DNA of 7,427 nucleotides from Clostridia bacterium (GTDB lineage: Bacteria > Bacillota > Clostridia > Oscillospirales > CAG-272): contig JAGBTR010000006.1 in the NCBI GenBank assembly GCA_017631215.1, positions 1 through 7,427 of the forward strand. Reading direction: 5' to 3'. Below are positions 1-6,944 of the stretch, piece by piece. Below the pieces are notes generated by a model. It saw only the letters and a list, made by a program, of their open reading frames with translations, did no database searches and was not told the origin of the DNA. Each line of letters opens with the position of its first letter. Position 1 is the stretch's first letter. The position numbers and the translations under genes were made by a program.

Positions 1-1
1 C

Positions 2-1081
2 AACGAGGGCGAATATCACAGCCGCAAGCTCATCCCCTCCTACATCGGCGGCAAGTTCGTCTGCCGCGACGACGAGACGCGCGATTTTGACGTGGCGACC
101 GAGATGACGCAGGATCTTGATCTGTTCTGCGCGTACACCGAGCGTATGACCACCGTCCCCTCCAAGGGTCAGGATTTCCCCATCCCCGTCATCGACGACA
201 AGAGCTTTGGCGAGCTGTATCTGCGCTGTGACCGCGGCAACCCCGCTGAGGTGTTTGACTCCATCGAGGCGCCCGTCAAGCGCAATATGCTGCGTGTCGG
301 TGACAACAAGGACGTCTGCATCGACAATCTGTGCCTGAAGTACATCGGCGCGCACGCCGTATCGGCAGGCGGTCATTGCGTGGGTCTGCACGTGACCAAC
401 TGCGAGATCGGCTGGATCGGCGGCACCATTCAGCACTATATGGGTACCGACCCCAACTATCCGCAGGGCGTGCGCGGCAGCGTGACGCGCTACGGCAACG
501 GCGTCGAGATCTACGGCGGCTGTGACGATTATCTGGTCAAGGACAACTACATCTACCAGTGCTACGATGCGGGCATCACGCACCAGGTCACGACCAACGG
601 ATTCAAGCGTGAGATGAAGAATATCCGCTATCTGGACAACCTTGTCGAGTACTGCGTCTATTCCATTGAATACTTCCTTGAAAAGCTGGGCGGCGACACC
701 CAGAGCTATATGGACGACATCGTCATCGCGGGCAACATCCTGCGACACTCGGGCTACGGCTGGGGTCAGCAGCGCCACAACACGCACACGCCCGCCCACA
801 TCAAGGGCTGGAGCTACGAGAACACGGCGAGCCACTACGTCATCTATGGCAACGTCTTTGACCGCGCCGCTTACCGTATGCTGCATCTGGTCGCCAAGTA
901 TCCCGAGAGCCTGCCCGTGATGAGCGGCAACACCTACGTCCAGCAGAATGGACTGACGCTGGGTCAGTACGGCGCCAACGTCGAGGTCGAGCCTGCCGTT
1001 CTGACCTTTGACGAGCAAGCCGAGCAGACGCTCGCCGAGGTGTTCGGTGAGAAGGACGCGAAGGTGTACGTCATCGATTAA
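2..1081 (+). CDS. Right-handed parallel beta-helix protein, C-terminal part (5' end outside window)
   Basis: The frame is open from the first complete codon of the window to the TAA at 1079-1081, giving 359 residues. An internal ATG at 92 has no ribosome site in front of it and the frame continues upstream, so the gene is truncated by the window edge. From about residue 100 the protein shows irregular repeats of roughly 20-30 residues with alternating hydrophobic and Asn/Asp/Gly turns (for example NGVEIYGGCDDYLVKDNYIY and MDDIVIAGNILRHSG). This pattern is typical of right-handed parallel beta-helix (PbH1) folds, which are common in polysaccharide lyases and glycan-binding proteins. I see no diagnostic catalytic motif and cannot name a substrate. 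A signal peptide, if present, would lie outside the window. A terminator follows 19 bases after the stop, so this is the last gene of its transcript. The fold assignment is fairly secure and a role in carbohydrate metabolism is inference. Confidence 0.8.
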   Translation, partial: NEGEYHSRKLIPSYIGGKFVCRDDETRDFDVATEMTQDLDLFCAYTERMTTVPSKGQDFPIPVIDDKSFGELYLRCDRGNPAEVFDSIEAPVKRNMLRVGDNKDVCIDNLCLKYIGAHAVSAGGHCVGLHVTNCEIGWIGGTIQHYMGTDPNYPQGVRGSVTRYGNGVEIYGGCDDYLVKDNYIYQCYDAGITHQVTTNGFKREMKNIRYLDNLVEYCVYSIEYFLEKLGGDTQSYMDDIVIAGNILRHSGYGWGQQRHNTHTPAHIKGWSYENTASHYVIYGNVFDRAAYRMLHLVAKYPESLPVMSGNTYVQQNGLTLGQYGANVEVEPAVLTFDEQAEQTLAEVFGEKDAKVYVID

Positions 1082-1100
1082 GTCATATTCATCAGCAGAG

Positions 1101-1123
1101 AAGCGGACAATGTCCGCTTTTTT
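1101..1123 (+). terminator. Intrinsic terminator of the beta-helix gene
   Basis: AAGCGGAC (1101-1108) and GTCCGCTT (1112-1119) form an 8-bp stem with a three-base loop, followed by a T run ending at 1123. It starts 19 bases after the upstream stop codon and lies before the comM promoter, so it separates the two units. Confidence 0.88.
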
Positions 1124-1153
1124 GCTTTTGCGGCGAAAAGTTTTGTCCGCGGC

Positions 1154-1182
1154 TTGTAATATGACGGAAAATATGATACAAT
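1154..1182 (+). promoter_or_regulatory. Sigma-A-type promoter of comM
   Basis: A -35 box TTGTAA (1154-1159) and a -10 box TACAAT (1177-1182) are separated by 17 bases. An overlapping alternative -10 is TATGAT at 1172-1177. The element sits in a locally AT-rich stretch between the terminator and the comM ribosome site, and transcription would start near 1189. A GGAGG ribosome site (1205-1209) then lies 8 bases before the ATG. Confidence 0.75.
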
Positions 1183-1217
1183 AATAAGGTATACTTGATC
1201 AAACGGAGGACACACAT

Positions 1218-2759
<1,542 letters not shown>

Positions 2760-2788
2760 TACATAGGGGGAACGAGGAGAACGCGCAA

Positions 2789-2828
2789 GGGGCTTTTTGA
2801 AAAAAGCCCCCTGCACCCCCCAAACTTT
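2789..2828 (+). repeat. Structured hairpin repeat, copy A (after comM)
   Basis: GGGGCTTTT (2789-2797) pairs perfectly with AAAAGCCCC (2802-2810) around a TGAA loop. The stem is followed by a C-rich tail that ends in ACTTT (2824-2828). It begins 30 bases after the comM stop. There is no T run after the stem, so it is not a standard intrinsic terminator, although it may mark the 3' end of the transcript. The same stem, loop and tail occur at 6766-6808. Confidence 0.7.
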
Positions 2829-2840
2829 CAACCATGTAAG

Positions 2841-2863
2841 GCAGACGGCGTTAGCTCGTCTGC
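2841..2863. other. 7-bp stem-loop in the intergenic region
   Basis: GCAGACG (2841-2847) and CGTCTGC (2857-2863) pair perfectly around a nine-base loop. No T run follows. A second stem with the same geometry, 7 bp and a nine-base loop, lies at 2889-2911 (CCTTGGG/CCCAAGG). Function unknown. Confidence 0.5.
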
Positions 2864-3072
2864 TGTAACGAAGTACCTGCTAACTCGTCCTTGGGAACCC
2901 CTACCCCAAGGGTCTGGCAAGACAGTTGTTTCGCAATGATCGTACCCACCCCTACCACGCAAAAACTTTAACCTACACTCCACGGCAACCGTACCACCCA
3001 AGGTGTTTGCGGCTTTCTTTGAGCCGTGAACGCGAAATTTTGCTCAACTACACCCCCAAGGCGGCGCGGGGG

Positions 3073-3172
3073 CGTTAGGGGCGTAGCCCCCGTTCGTTTC
3101 TTTGGTACTTTCTTGGCGAGCGCCAAGAAAGTACATACCGGCACAGACCGCGCCCGCGCGCCCGAAGGGCGC
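3073..3172. repeat. Palindromic repeat block (REP-like)
   Basis: The block consists of GGGGC/GCCCC around GTA (3078-3090), then a perfect 14-bp inverted repeat GTACTTTCTTGGCG/CGCCAAGAAAGTAC (3105-3118 and 3121-3134) with only AG between the arms, then GCGCCC/GGGCGC around GAA (3158-3172). Similar strings of palindromes ending in a CAAGAAAGTAC-type arm are, from memory, common as dispersed repeats between genes in Clostridia genomes. There is no transposase and no T run suited to termination. Only one copy is present in the window, so the claim that it is dispersed is inference. Confidence 0.6.
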
Positions 3173-3277
3173 TGTGGAGGCGTGAATAGAAGACCATGTT
3201 CGCACTCACCCCGTCGCGGTGACGAAAAAAGAACGTCTGTGCTCGCACAAGCTCCCCCATTTCTAAAAAAGCAAAGC

Positions 3278-3282
3278 GGAGG
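3278..3282 (+). promoter_or_regulatory. Ribosome binding site that fixes the MBOAT start
   Basis: GGAGG at 3278-3282 lies 7 bases before the ATG at 3290. This supports 3290 as the start over the in-frame ATG at 3026, which would add 88 residues of Arg/Pro-rich sequence translated from the repeat block. Confidence 0.85.
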
Positions 3283-3289
3283 TCGCGAT

Positions 3290-4714
3290 ATGCTCTTTTC
3301 ATCGCTGGAATTTTTATATCTCTACCTCCCCCTTACCCTCCTTCTATATTTCACCCTCCCCCCGCGATGGCGCAACGCCGTTTTGCTCAGCGTCAGCCTC
3401 GTCTTCTATGGCTGGGGCGAGCCCATCTATCTCTTTTTGATGGTCTTCACCATCGCCGTCGACTATGCGGCAGGACTGCTCATCGCACGCCACCGCGACC
3501 GCGAAAAGCGTGCCAAGGGCATTCTCATCGCAGCCATCGTCATCAATCTGGGGCTTTTGGCATTCTTTAAATATAGCGACTTTATCCTCGATAACCTGCG
3601 CCTCATCCCTGCGCTGTCCTCGCTGCCCCGTCTTGACCTCGCGCTCCCCATCGGCATTTCGTTCTACACCTTCCAAGCCCTCTCCTACGTCATCGACGTC
3701 TACCGCCGCGAGGTGGTGGCGCAGCGCGATCCCATCGCCTTCGGCGCCTACGTCACGCTGTTTCCCCAGCTCATCGCAGGTCCCATCGTGCGGTATAGCG
3801 ACGTGGACGAGCAGCTGACGAGCCGCACCCATTCGGTAACGATGGTGGCGAGCGGCATACGAACGTTCGTCGCGGGTCTTGCCAAAAAGGTGTTGCTCGC
3901 CAATACCGCGGGCGAGCTGTGGGCAAGTGTGCGCGATCTGCCGACCGACCGCCTTACCACCGCGGCGGCGTGGCTGGGTATCGTGTGCTACACGCTGCAA
4001 ATTTATTTTGATTTTTCGGGTTACTCGGATATGGCGATCGGACTTGGCAGAATGCTGGGCTTCCGCTTCCCCGAGAACTTTTACTACCCGCTGACCGCCC
4101 GCTCCATCACCGACTACTGGCGGCGCTGGCATATCACGCTGTCCTCGTGGTTTCGCGAGTACGTCTATATCCCGCTGGGCGGCAACCGCCGCGGCGTGGC
4201 GCGCACCTATCTCAATTTGCTCGCCGTTTGGGCGCTGACGGGACTTTGGCACGGCGCGAGCTGGAATTTCGTCATTTGGGGACTGTATTTCTTCGTCCTT
4301 CTGGCACTTGAGCGCGCCTTTCTCGGCAAGTGGCTCGAGAAGTGTCCGCGCGTGGTCGGACATCTGTGGACGGTCGTCGCCGTCGTGTTCAGCTTCTATA
4401 TCTTCGTGTTCGACGGCAGCCTTGAAACGCTTTCTCCCGCCGCGGCGCTCGCCTATCTGGGCGTGCTGTTCGGCGCGGGCGGGGCAGGGGGCTGGAGCGC
4501 GTCGGTGGGCTATGATATCGTCCGCAATCTGCCCTTCTTCGCCATCTGCGCCGTCGGTCTGACGCCGCTGCCCAAGCGGTTGTTTTGGCACTTGTATGAG
4601 CGACACCGCGCGATGGACACCGTCGCGGTCGTGCTGTGTATGGCGGGACTGCTCGTCTGCACCGCGTATTTGGTCGATTCGTCCTATAATCCATTTCTAT
4701 ATTTCCGTTTTTAA
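3290..4714 (+). CDS. MBOAT-family membrane-bound O-acyltransferase (AlgI/DltB/PatB type)
   Basis: This 474-residue integral membrane protein belongs to the family that moves acyl groups, usually acetyl or D-alanyl, to extracellular polymers. The N-terminus (MLFSSLEFLYLYLPLTLLLY) and C-terminus (NPFLYFRF) are typical of complete members. Conserved blocks are YFDFSGYSDMAIGLGRMLGF, then YWRRWHITLSSWFREYVYIPLGG with H281, and LTGLWHGASWNFVIWG with the invariant H321 needed for catalysis in the family. About ten or eleven membrane segments are apparent. The start is set by the GGAGG site at 3278. Relatives usually have an SGNH-hydrolase-like partner (AlgJ, AlgX, DltD or PatB) next door; none is present here, and the following gene is a cation exporter only 10 bases away. 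No Dlt genes are present, so DltB itself is unlikely. The acceptor is unknown; peptidoglycan, teichoic acid or an exopolysaccharide are possible. Confidence 0.93.
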   Translation: MLFSSLEFLYLYLPLTLLLYFTLPPRWRNAVLLSVSLVFYGWGEPIYLFLMVFTIAVDYAAGLLIARHRDREKRAKGILIAAIVINLGLLAFFKYSDFILDNLRLIPALSSLPRLDLALPIGISFYTFQALSYVIDVYRREVVAQRDPIAFGAYVTLFPQLIAGPIVRYSDVDEQLTSRTHSVTMVASGIRTFVAGLAKKVLLANTAGELWASVRDLPTDRLTTAAAWLGIVCYTLQIYFDFSGYSDMAIGLGRMLGFRFPENFYYPLTARSITDYWRRWHITLSSWFREYVYIPLGGNRRGVARTYLNLLAVWALTGLWHGASWNFVIWGLYFFVLLALERAFLGKWLEKCPRVVGHLWTVVAVVFSFYIFVFDGSLETLSPAAALAYLGVLFGAGGAGGWSASVGYDIVRNLPFFAICAVGLTPLPKRLFWHLYERHRAMDTVAVVLCMAGLLVCTAYLVDSSYNPFLYFRF

Positions 4715-4724
4715 GAGGTAGACT

Positions 4725-5885
4725 ATGACAAAGCTATTGTGCCGTCTGTTCGTCAAGGACGGTGAAAACATCAACGATAAGAGAGTGCGCCGCGCCTACG
4801 GCACGCTGTGTGCGGTGGTGGGAATGATCCTCAACGTGCTGCTCTTTCTCGGCAAATTCATTGTGGGAACGATCAGCGGCTCGATCGCCATCCGCGCCGA
4901 CGCCATCAACAACCTGACCGACGCCGCCTCGCAGATCATCTCGCTCGTCAGCTTCCGCATCGCCGCCAAGCCTGCCGACCGCGACCATCCCTTCGGTCAC
5001 GCCCGTATGGAGTACGTCGCCTCGATGATCGTCTCGATGCTCATTCTCATCGTCGGCTATCAGCTGCTGCGCGACTCGATCGATAAGCTCATTCACCCCG
5101 TCGTGACCGAATTCCGCTGGGTCTCGGTGGCGGTGCTGGGTGCGTCTATCCTCGTCAAGCTGTGGCTGGGTCTGTTCAATCGCGCCGTCGGCAACAAGAT
5201 CGACTCGGACGTACTGCGCGCCAGCAAGATCGACAGCCTCTCGGACGCGGCGGCCACGGGCGCGGTGCTGATCTCGCTGCTCGTCCGCCACTTCACCAGC
5301 TTCGATCCCGACGGCTATATGGGCATCATCGTCTCCGCCCTCATTCTGGTGGCAGGTATTCGCATTCTGGGGGATACCAAAAACTCCATTCTCGGTCAAT
5401 CGCCCGACGGGCATACCGTCGAGACCATTCGCGCCATCGTGATGTCCTACCCCGAGGCGCTGGGACTGCACGATATGGTCGTGCATAACTACGGACCGGG
5501 CTGCACCATCGCCTCGCTGCACGTCGAGGTGGACGGCTGTGCCAACGTATTCGATACGCACGATGCCATCGACCGTATGGAAAAGCAGCTGTTTACCGAG
5601 TCGGGCATCCACGCGACCATCCATATGGACCCCATCGTGACGGACGACCCTGCCGTCGCAGAGACGTGCCACCGCGTTGCGGGCGTGCTGTGCGAGATCG
5701 ACGGGCGGCTGACGATGCACGATTTCCGTATGGTGCGCGGCAACACGCACACCAACCTCATCTTCGACGTGGTCGCTCCCTTCGAGCTTGTCGAGGACGA
5801 CGAGTCGCTCAAGCGGCGCATCGGTGAGGCGGTCAAGAACATCGACGAGAGCTGGTGCTGCGTGATCACGGTGGACCGTGCCTGA
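4725..5885 (+). CDS. Cation diffusion facilitator transporter, probable Mn2+ exporter (MntE/MneP-like)
   Basis: This 386-residue protein has a six-helix CDF domain at about residues 25-205. The membrane metal-site residues read N62-xxx-D66 in helix 2 (within DAINNLTDA) and D170-xxx-D174 in helix 5 (DSLSD). Zinc exporters such as YiiP have HxxxD in helix 5; the D-xxx-D form is associated with manganese CDFs such as MntE and MneP. HPFGHAR at 88-94 is the usual cytoplasmic loop motif. One ferredoxin-like C-terminal domain spans about 233-303, and a further ~80 residues (307-386) look like a second similar domain, giving the ~390-residue length of MntE-type proteins rather than the ~300 of simple CDFs. 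The ATG follows AGAGG (4714-4718), which overlaps the MBOAT stop codon, so the two genes are very likely co-transcribed. I see no terminator after the stop. CDF membership is firm and the metal is inferred. Confidence 0.92.
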   Translation: MTKLLCRLFVKDGENINDKRVRRAYGTLCAVVGMILNVLLFLGKFIVGTISGSIAIRADAINNLTDAASQIISLVSFRIAAKPADRDHPFGHARMEYVASMIVSMLILIVGYQLLRDSIDKLIHPVVTEFRWVSVAVLGASILVKLWLGLFNRAVGNKIDSDVLRASKIDSLSDAAATGAVLISLLVRHFTSFDPDGYMGIIVSALILVAGIRILGDTKNSILGQSPDGHTVETIRAIVMSYPEALGLHDMVVHNYGPGCTIASLHVEVDGCANVFDTHDAIDRMEKQLFTESGIHATIHMDPIVTDDPAVAETCHRVAGVLCEIDGRLTMHDFRMVRGNTHTNLIFDVVAPFELVEDDESLKRRIGEAVKNIDESWCCVITVDRA

Positions 5886-5930
5886 CGGTACGGTGCATCG
5901 GACAAAAATGCAGGAATTCTTGGAAAACGG

Positions 5931-5959
5931 TTGACTTTGCGCAAAAAAAACGATATAAT
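5931..5959 (+). promoter_or_regulatory. Near-consensus sigma-A promoter of the TIM barrel gene
   Basis: TTGACT (5931-5936) and TATAAT (5954-5959) are separated by exactly 17 bases, with an A run in the spacer. Transcription should start near 5966. This is the best promoter in the window and predicts strong expression. It also argues against the ATG at 5968, which would lie at the transcript's 5' end. Confidence 0.92.
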
Positions 5960-5973
5960 AAAATCAAATGAAA

Positions 5974-6007
5974 CGGTGGCAAGACCGCCGCGCCGTGTCG
6001 GACACGG
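5974..6007 (+). promoter_or_regulatory. Structured 5' leader with two tandem hairpins
   Basis: The roughly 58-base leader contains CGGTGG/CCGCCG (5974-5979 with 5985-5990, one G-T pair, loop CAAGA), followed after two bases by CCGTGT/ACACGG (5993-5998 with 6002-6007, loop CGG). The second stem ends 5 bases before the ribosome site AGGAG (6013-6017). It may stabilise the transcript or modulate translation. I do not recognise a known riboswitch class. Confidence 0.5.
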
Positions 6008-6012
6008 AGAAA

Positions 6013-6017
6013 AGGAG
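6013..6017 (+). promoter_or_regulatory. Ribosome binding site that fixes the TIM barrel gene start
   Basis: AGGAG at 6013-6017 lies 7 bases before the ATG at 6025 and 10 before a second in-frame ATG at 6028. The site supports 6025 over the in-frame ATG at 5968, which has no ribosome site. Confidence 0.85.
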
Positions 6018-6024
6018 ACTACAT

Positions 6025-6753
6025 ATGATGGAATACGGTTTGCAAATGTACAGCGTACGTGACATCGCGAAGGATGATCTGCTGGGCGCGCTGCGTCAGG
6101 TCGCGGATCTGGGCTACAACTTCGTCGAGTTTGCAGGCTTCTTCGGCAACAGCGCCAAGGACGTGCGCGACACGCTCGACGCTTGCGGTCTGAAGGTAAG
6201 CGGCACGCACACGGGTTGGGCAGAGCTGACGGCTGATCGCATCGACGAGACGATCGCCTACCACAAGGAGCTTGGCAACACCAACATCATCATCCCCGGT
6301 ATGCCTATGGGTACCGAGGAGGAGCTGAACAAGGCCATCGACCTGATCAACGAGGCACAGCCCAAGCTGGCCGCCGCCGGCATCGCGCTGGGCTACCACA
6401 ACCACGAGTACGAGTTCAAGATGATGGCATACGGCAAGATCCCCCACGAGGAGCTTGAGAAGAGAACCAACGTTGAGTTCGAGATCGATACCTTCTGGGC
6501 ATACTTCGCAGGTCTCAACCCCGTTGAGGTTCTGGAGCGCCTCAAGGATCGCATCCGTGTCATCCACCTCAAGGACGGTCTGCTGGATCGCTCGGGTCGC
6601 TCGCTGGGCGAGGGTACCGCACCCGTCGCCGCTGTCCGTGAGTACGCCATCAAGAACGGCTTGCGTATGGTCGTCGAGAGCGAGGGCCTCCAGCCCACCG
6701 GCCTCGAGGAGGTCGGCCGCTGCATCCGCTACCTGCGCGGTCTGGACGAGTAA
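6025..6753 (+). CDS. Sugar phosphate isomerase/epimerase-like TIM barrel protein
   Basis: This 242-residue cytosolic protein has the AP-endonuclease-2/xylose-isomerase-like TIM barrel fold. It begins MEYGLQMYSVRD after a doubled Met, which is typical of this group. Family signatures are LGYHNHEYEF (H125, H127, E130), FEIDTFWAYFAGLNP (D155), RIRVIHLKDG (H181, K183, D184), LGEG, and MVVESEG (E218). By family analogy an acidic residue in the HNHxxEF block, D155, H181 and E218 form the divalent metal site at the barrel mouth. Members act on sugars or inositol derivatives (IolE-, Hyi- or epimerase-like reactions); the substrate cannot be read here, and no sugar transporter or kinase is adjacent. 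At 242 residues it is slightly short of the usual 250-290. The gene stands alone behind a very strong promoter and ends before a hairpin repeat and a terminator. Confidence 0.9.
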   Translation: MMEYGLQMYSVRDIAKDDLLGALRQVADLGYNFVEFAGFFGNSAKDVRDTLDACGLKVSGTHTGWAELTADRIDETIAYHKELGNTNIIIPGMPMGTEEELNKAIDLINEAQPKLAAAGIALGYHNHEYEFKMMAYGKIPHEELEKRTNVEFEIDTFWAYFAGLNPVEVLERLKDRIRVIHLKDGLLDRSGRSLGEGTAPVAAVREYAIKNGLRMVVESEGLQPTGLEEVGRCIRYLRGLDE

Positions 6754-6765
6754 GGAGGACGATGC

Positions 6766-6808
6766 GGGGGACTTCTTGAAAGAAGTCCCCCACGCCCCCA
6801 AGAACTTT
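6766..6808 (+). repeat. Structured hairpin repeat, copy B (after the TIM barrel gene)
   Basis: GGGGGACTTCT (6766-6776) pairs perfectly over 11 bp with AGAAGTCCCCC (6781-6791) around a TGAA loop. The stem is followed by a C-rich tail ending in ACTTT (6804-6808). It begins 12 bases after the stop codon. No T run follows directly, and a real terminator lies 50 bases further on. Copy A at 2789-2828 has the same loop and tail, a one-pair-shorter inner stem, and a compensated pair change. Confidence 0.72.
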
Positions 6809-6857
6809 TCTGACAAATAGAATAGCTAAAGGGTAGAGCACCTGCCCCTATCCAAAC

Positions 6858-6889
6858 AAAAGCCCGTCGCTTATGCGACGGGCTTTTTT
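6858..6889. terminator. Bidirectional intrinsic terminator between convergent genes
   Basis: AAAAGCCCGTCGC (6858-6870) pairs over 13 bp with GCGACGGGCTTTT (6875-6887) around TTAT. A run of six T follows on the plus strand (6884-6889), and the A run at 6858-6861 supplies four T on the minus strand. It can therefore end both the TIM barrel transcript and the convergent rubrerythrin transcript. Confidence 0.93.
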
Positions 6890-6944
6890 GCTGTGGAGGG
6901 GGATTCAAAACGAAAGGCACCCCACATCGTTCTCTTGTTTCCTA

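Larger units (their letters stand above)
2760..3289. other. 530-base noncoding region rich in stem-loops
   Basis: No convincing gene is present between comM and the MBOAT gene. Besides the repeat at 2789-2828 and the palindrome at 3105-3134, I can read: a 7-bp hairpin GCAGACG/CGTCTGC at 2841-2863; a 7-bp hairpin CCTTGGG/CCCAAGG at 2889-2911; an outer pairing CACGGC/GCCGTG (2981-2986 with 3023-3028) that encloses CACC/GGTG (2995-3005) and competes with CGGCT/AGCCG (3010-3026); GGGGC/GCCCC at 3078-3090; and GCGCCC/GGGCGC at 3158-3172. A frame open from 3026 into the MBOAT gene runs through these repeats and is not believed to be coding. I found no good promoter for the downstream gene. The region may be an accumulation of dispersed repeats, a structured leader, or both. 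Confidence 0.7.

Noticed and set aside
92..94. ATG at 92 as the start of the beta-helix gene
   Set aside because: The frame is open upstream to the window edge and no ribosome site precedes it.
2760..3289. CRISPR array or tandem repeat in the long intergenic region
   Set aside because: The stems differ in sequence and spacing; there are no regularly spaced direct repeats with unique spacers.
3344..4606. A 420-codon open frame on the minus strand opposite the MBOAT gene
   Set aside because: It is a shadow of a gene with clear family motifs; the product has no membrane segments or domain pattern and no ribosome site supports it.
4734..5750. A 338-codon open frame on the minus strand opposite the CDF gene
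   Set aside because: The Asp/His/Arg-rich, low-hydrophobicity product is typical of an antisense shadow of membrane-protein codons.
5867..5894. Possible terminator at the end of the CDF gene (CACGGT/ACCGTG and overlapping ACCGT/ACGGT pairs)
   Set aside because: The pairings are short, overlap the coding end, and no T run follows.
5968..6024. Upstream in-frame ATG for the TIM barrel gene
   Set aside because: It lies at the predicted transcription start, has no ribosome site, and encodes a charged stretch that does not fit the family N-terminus; 6025 has a proper site.
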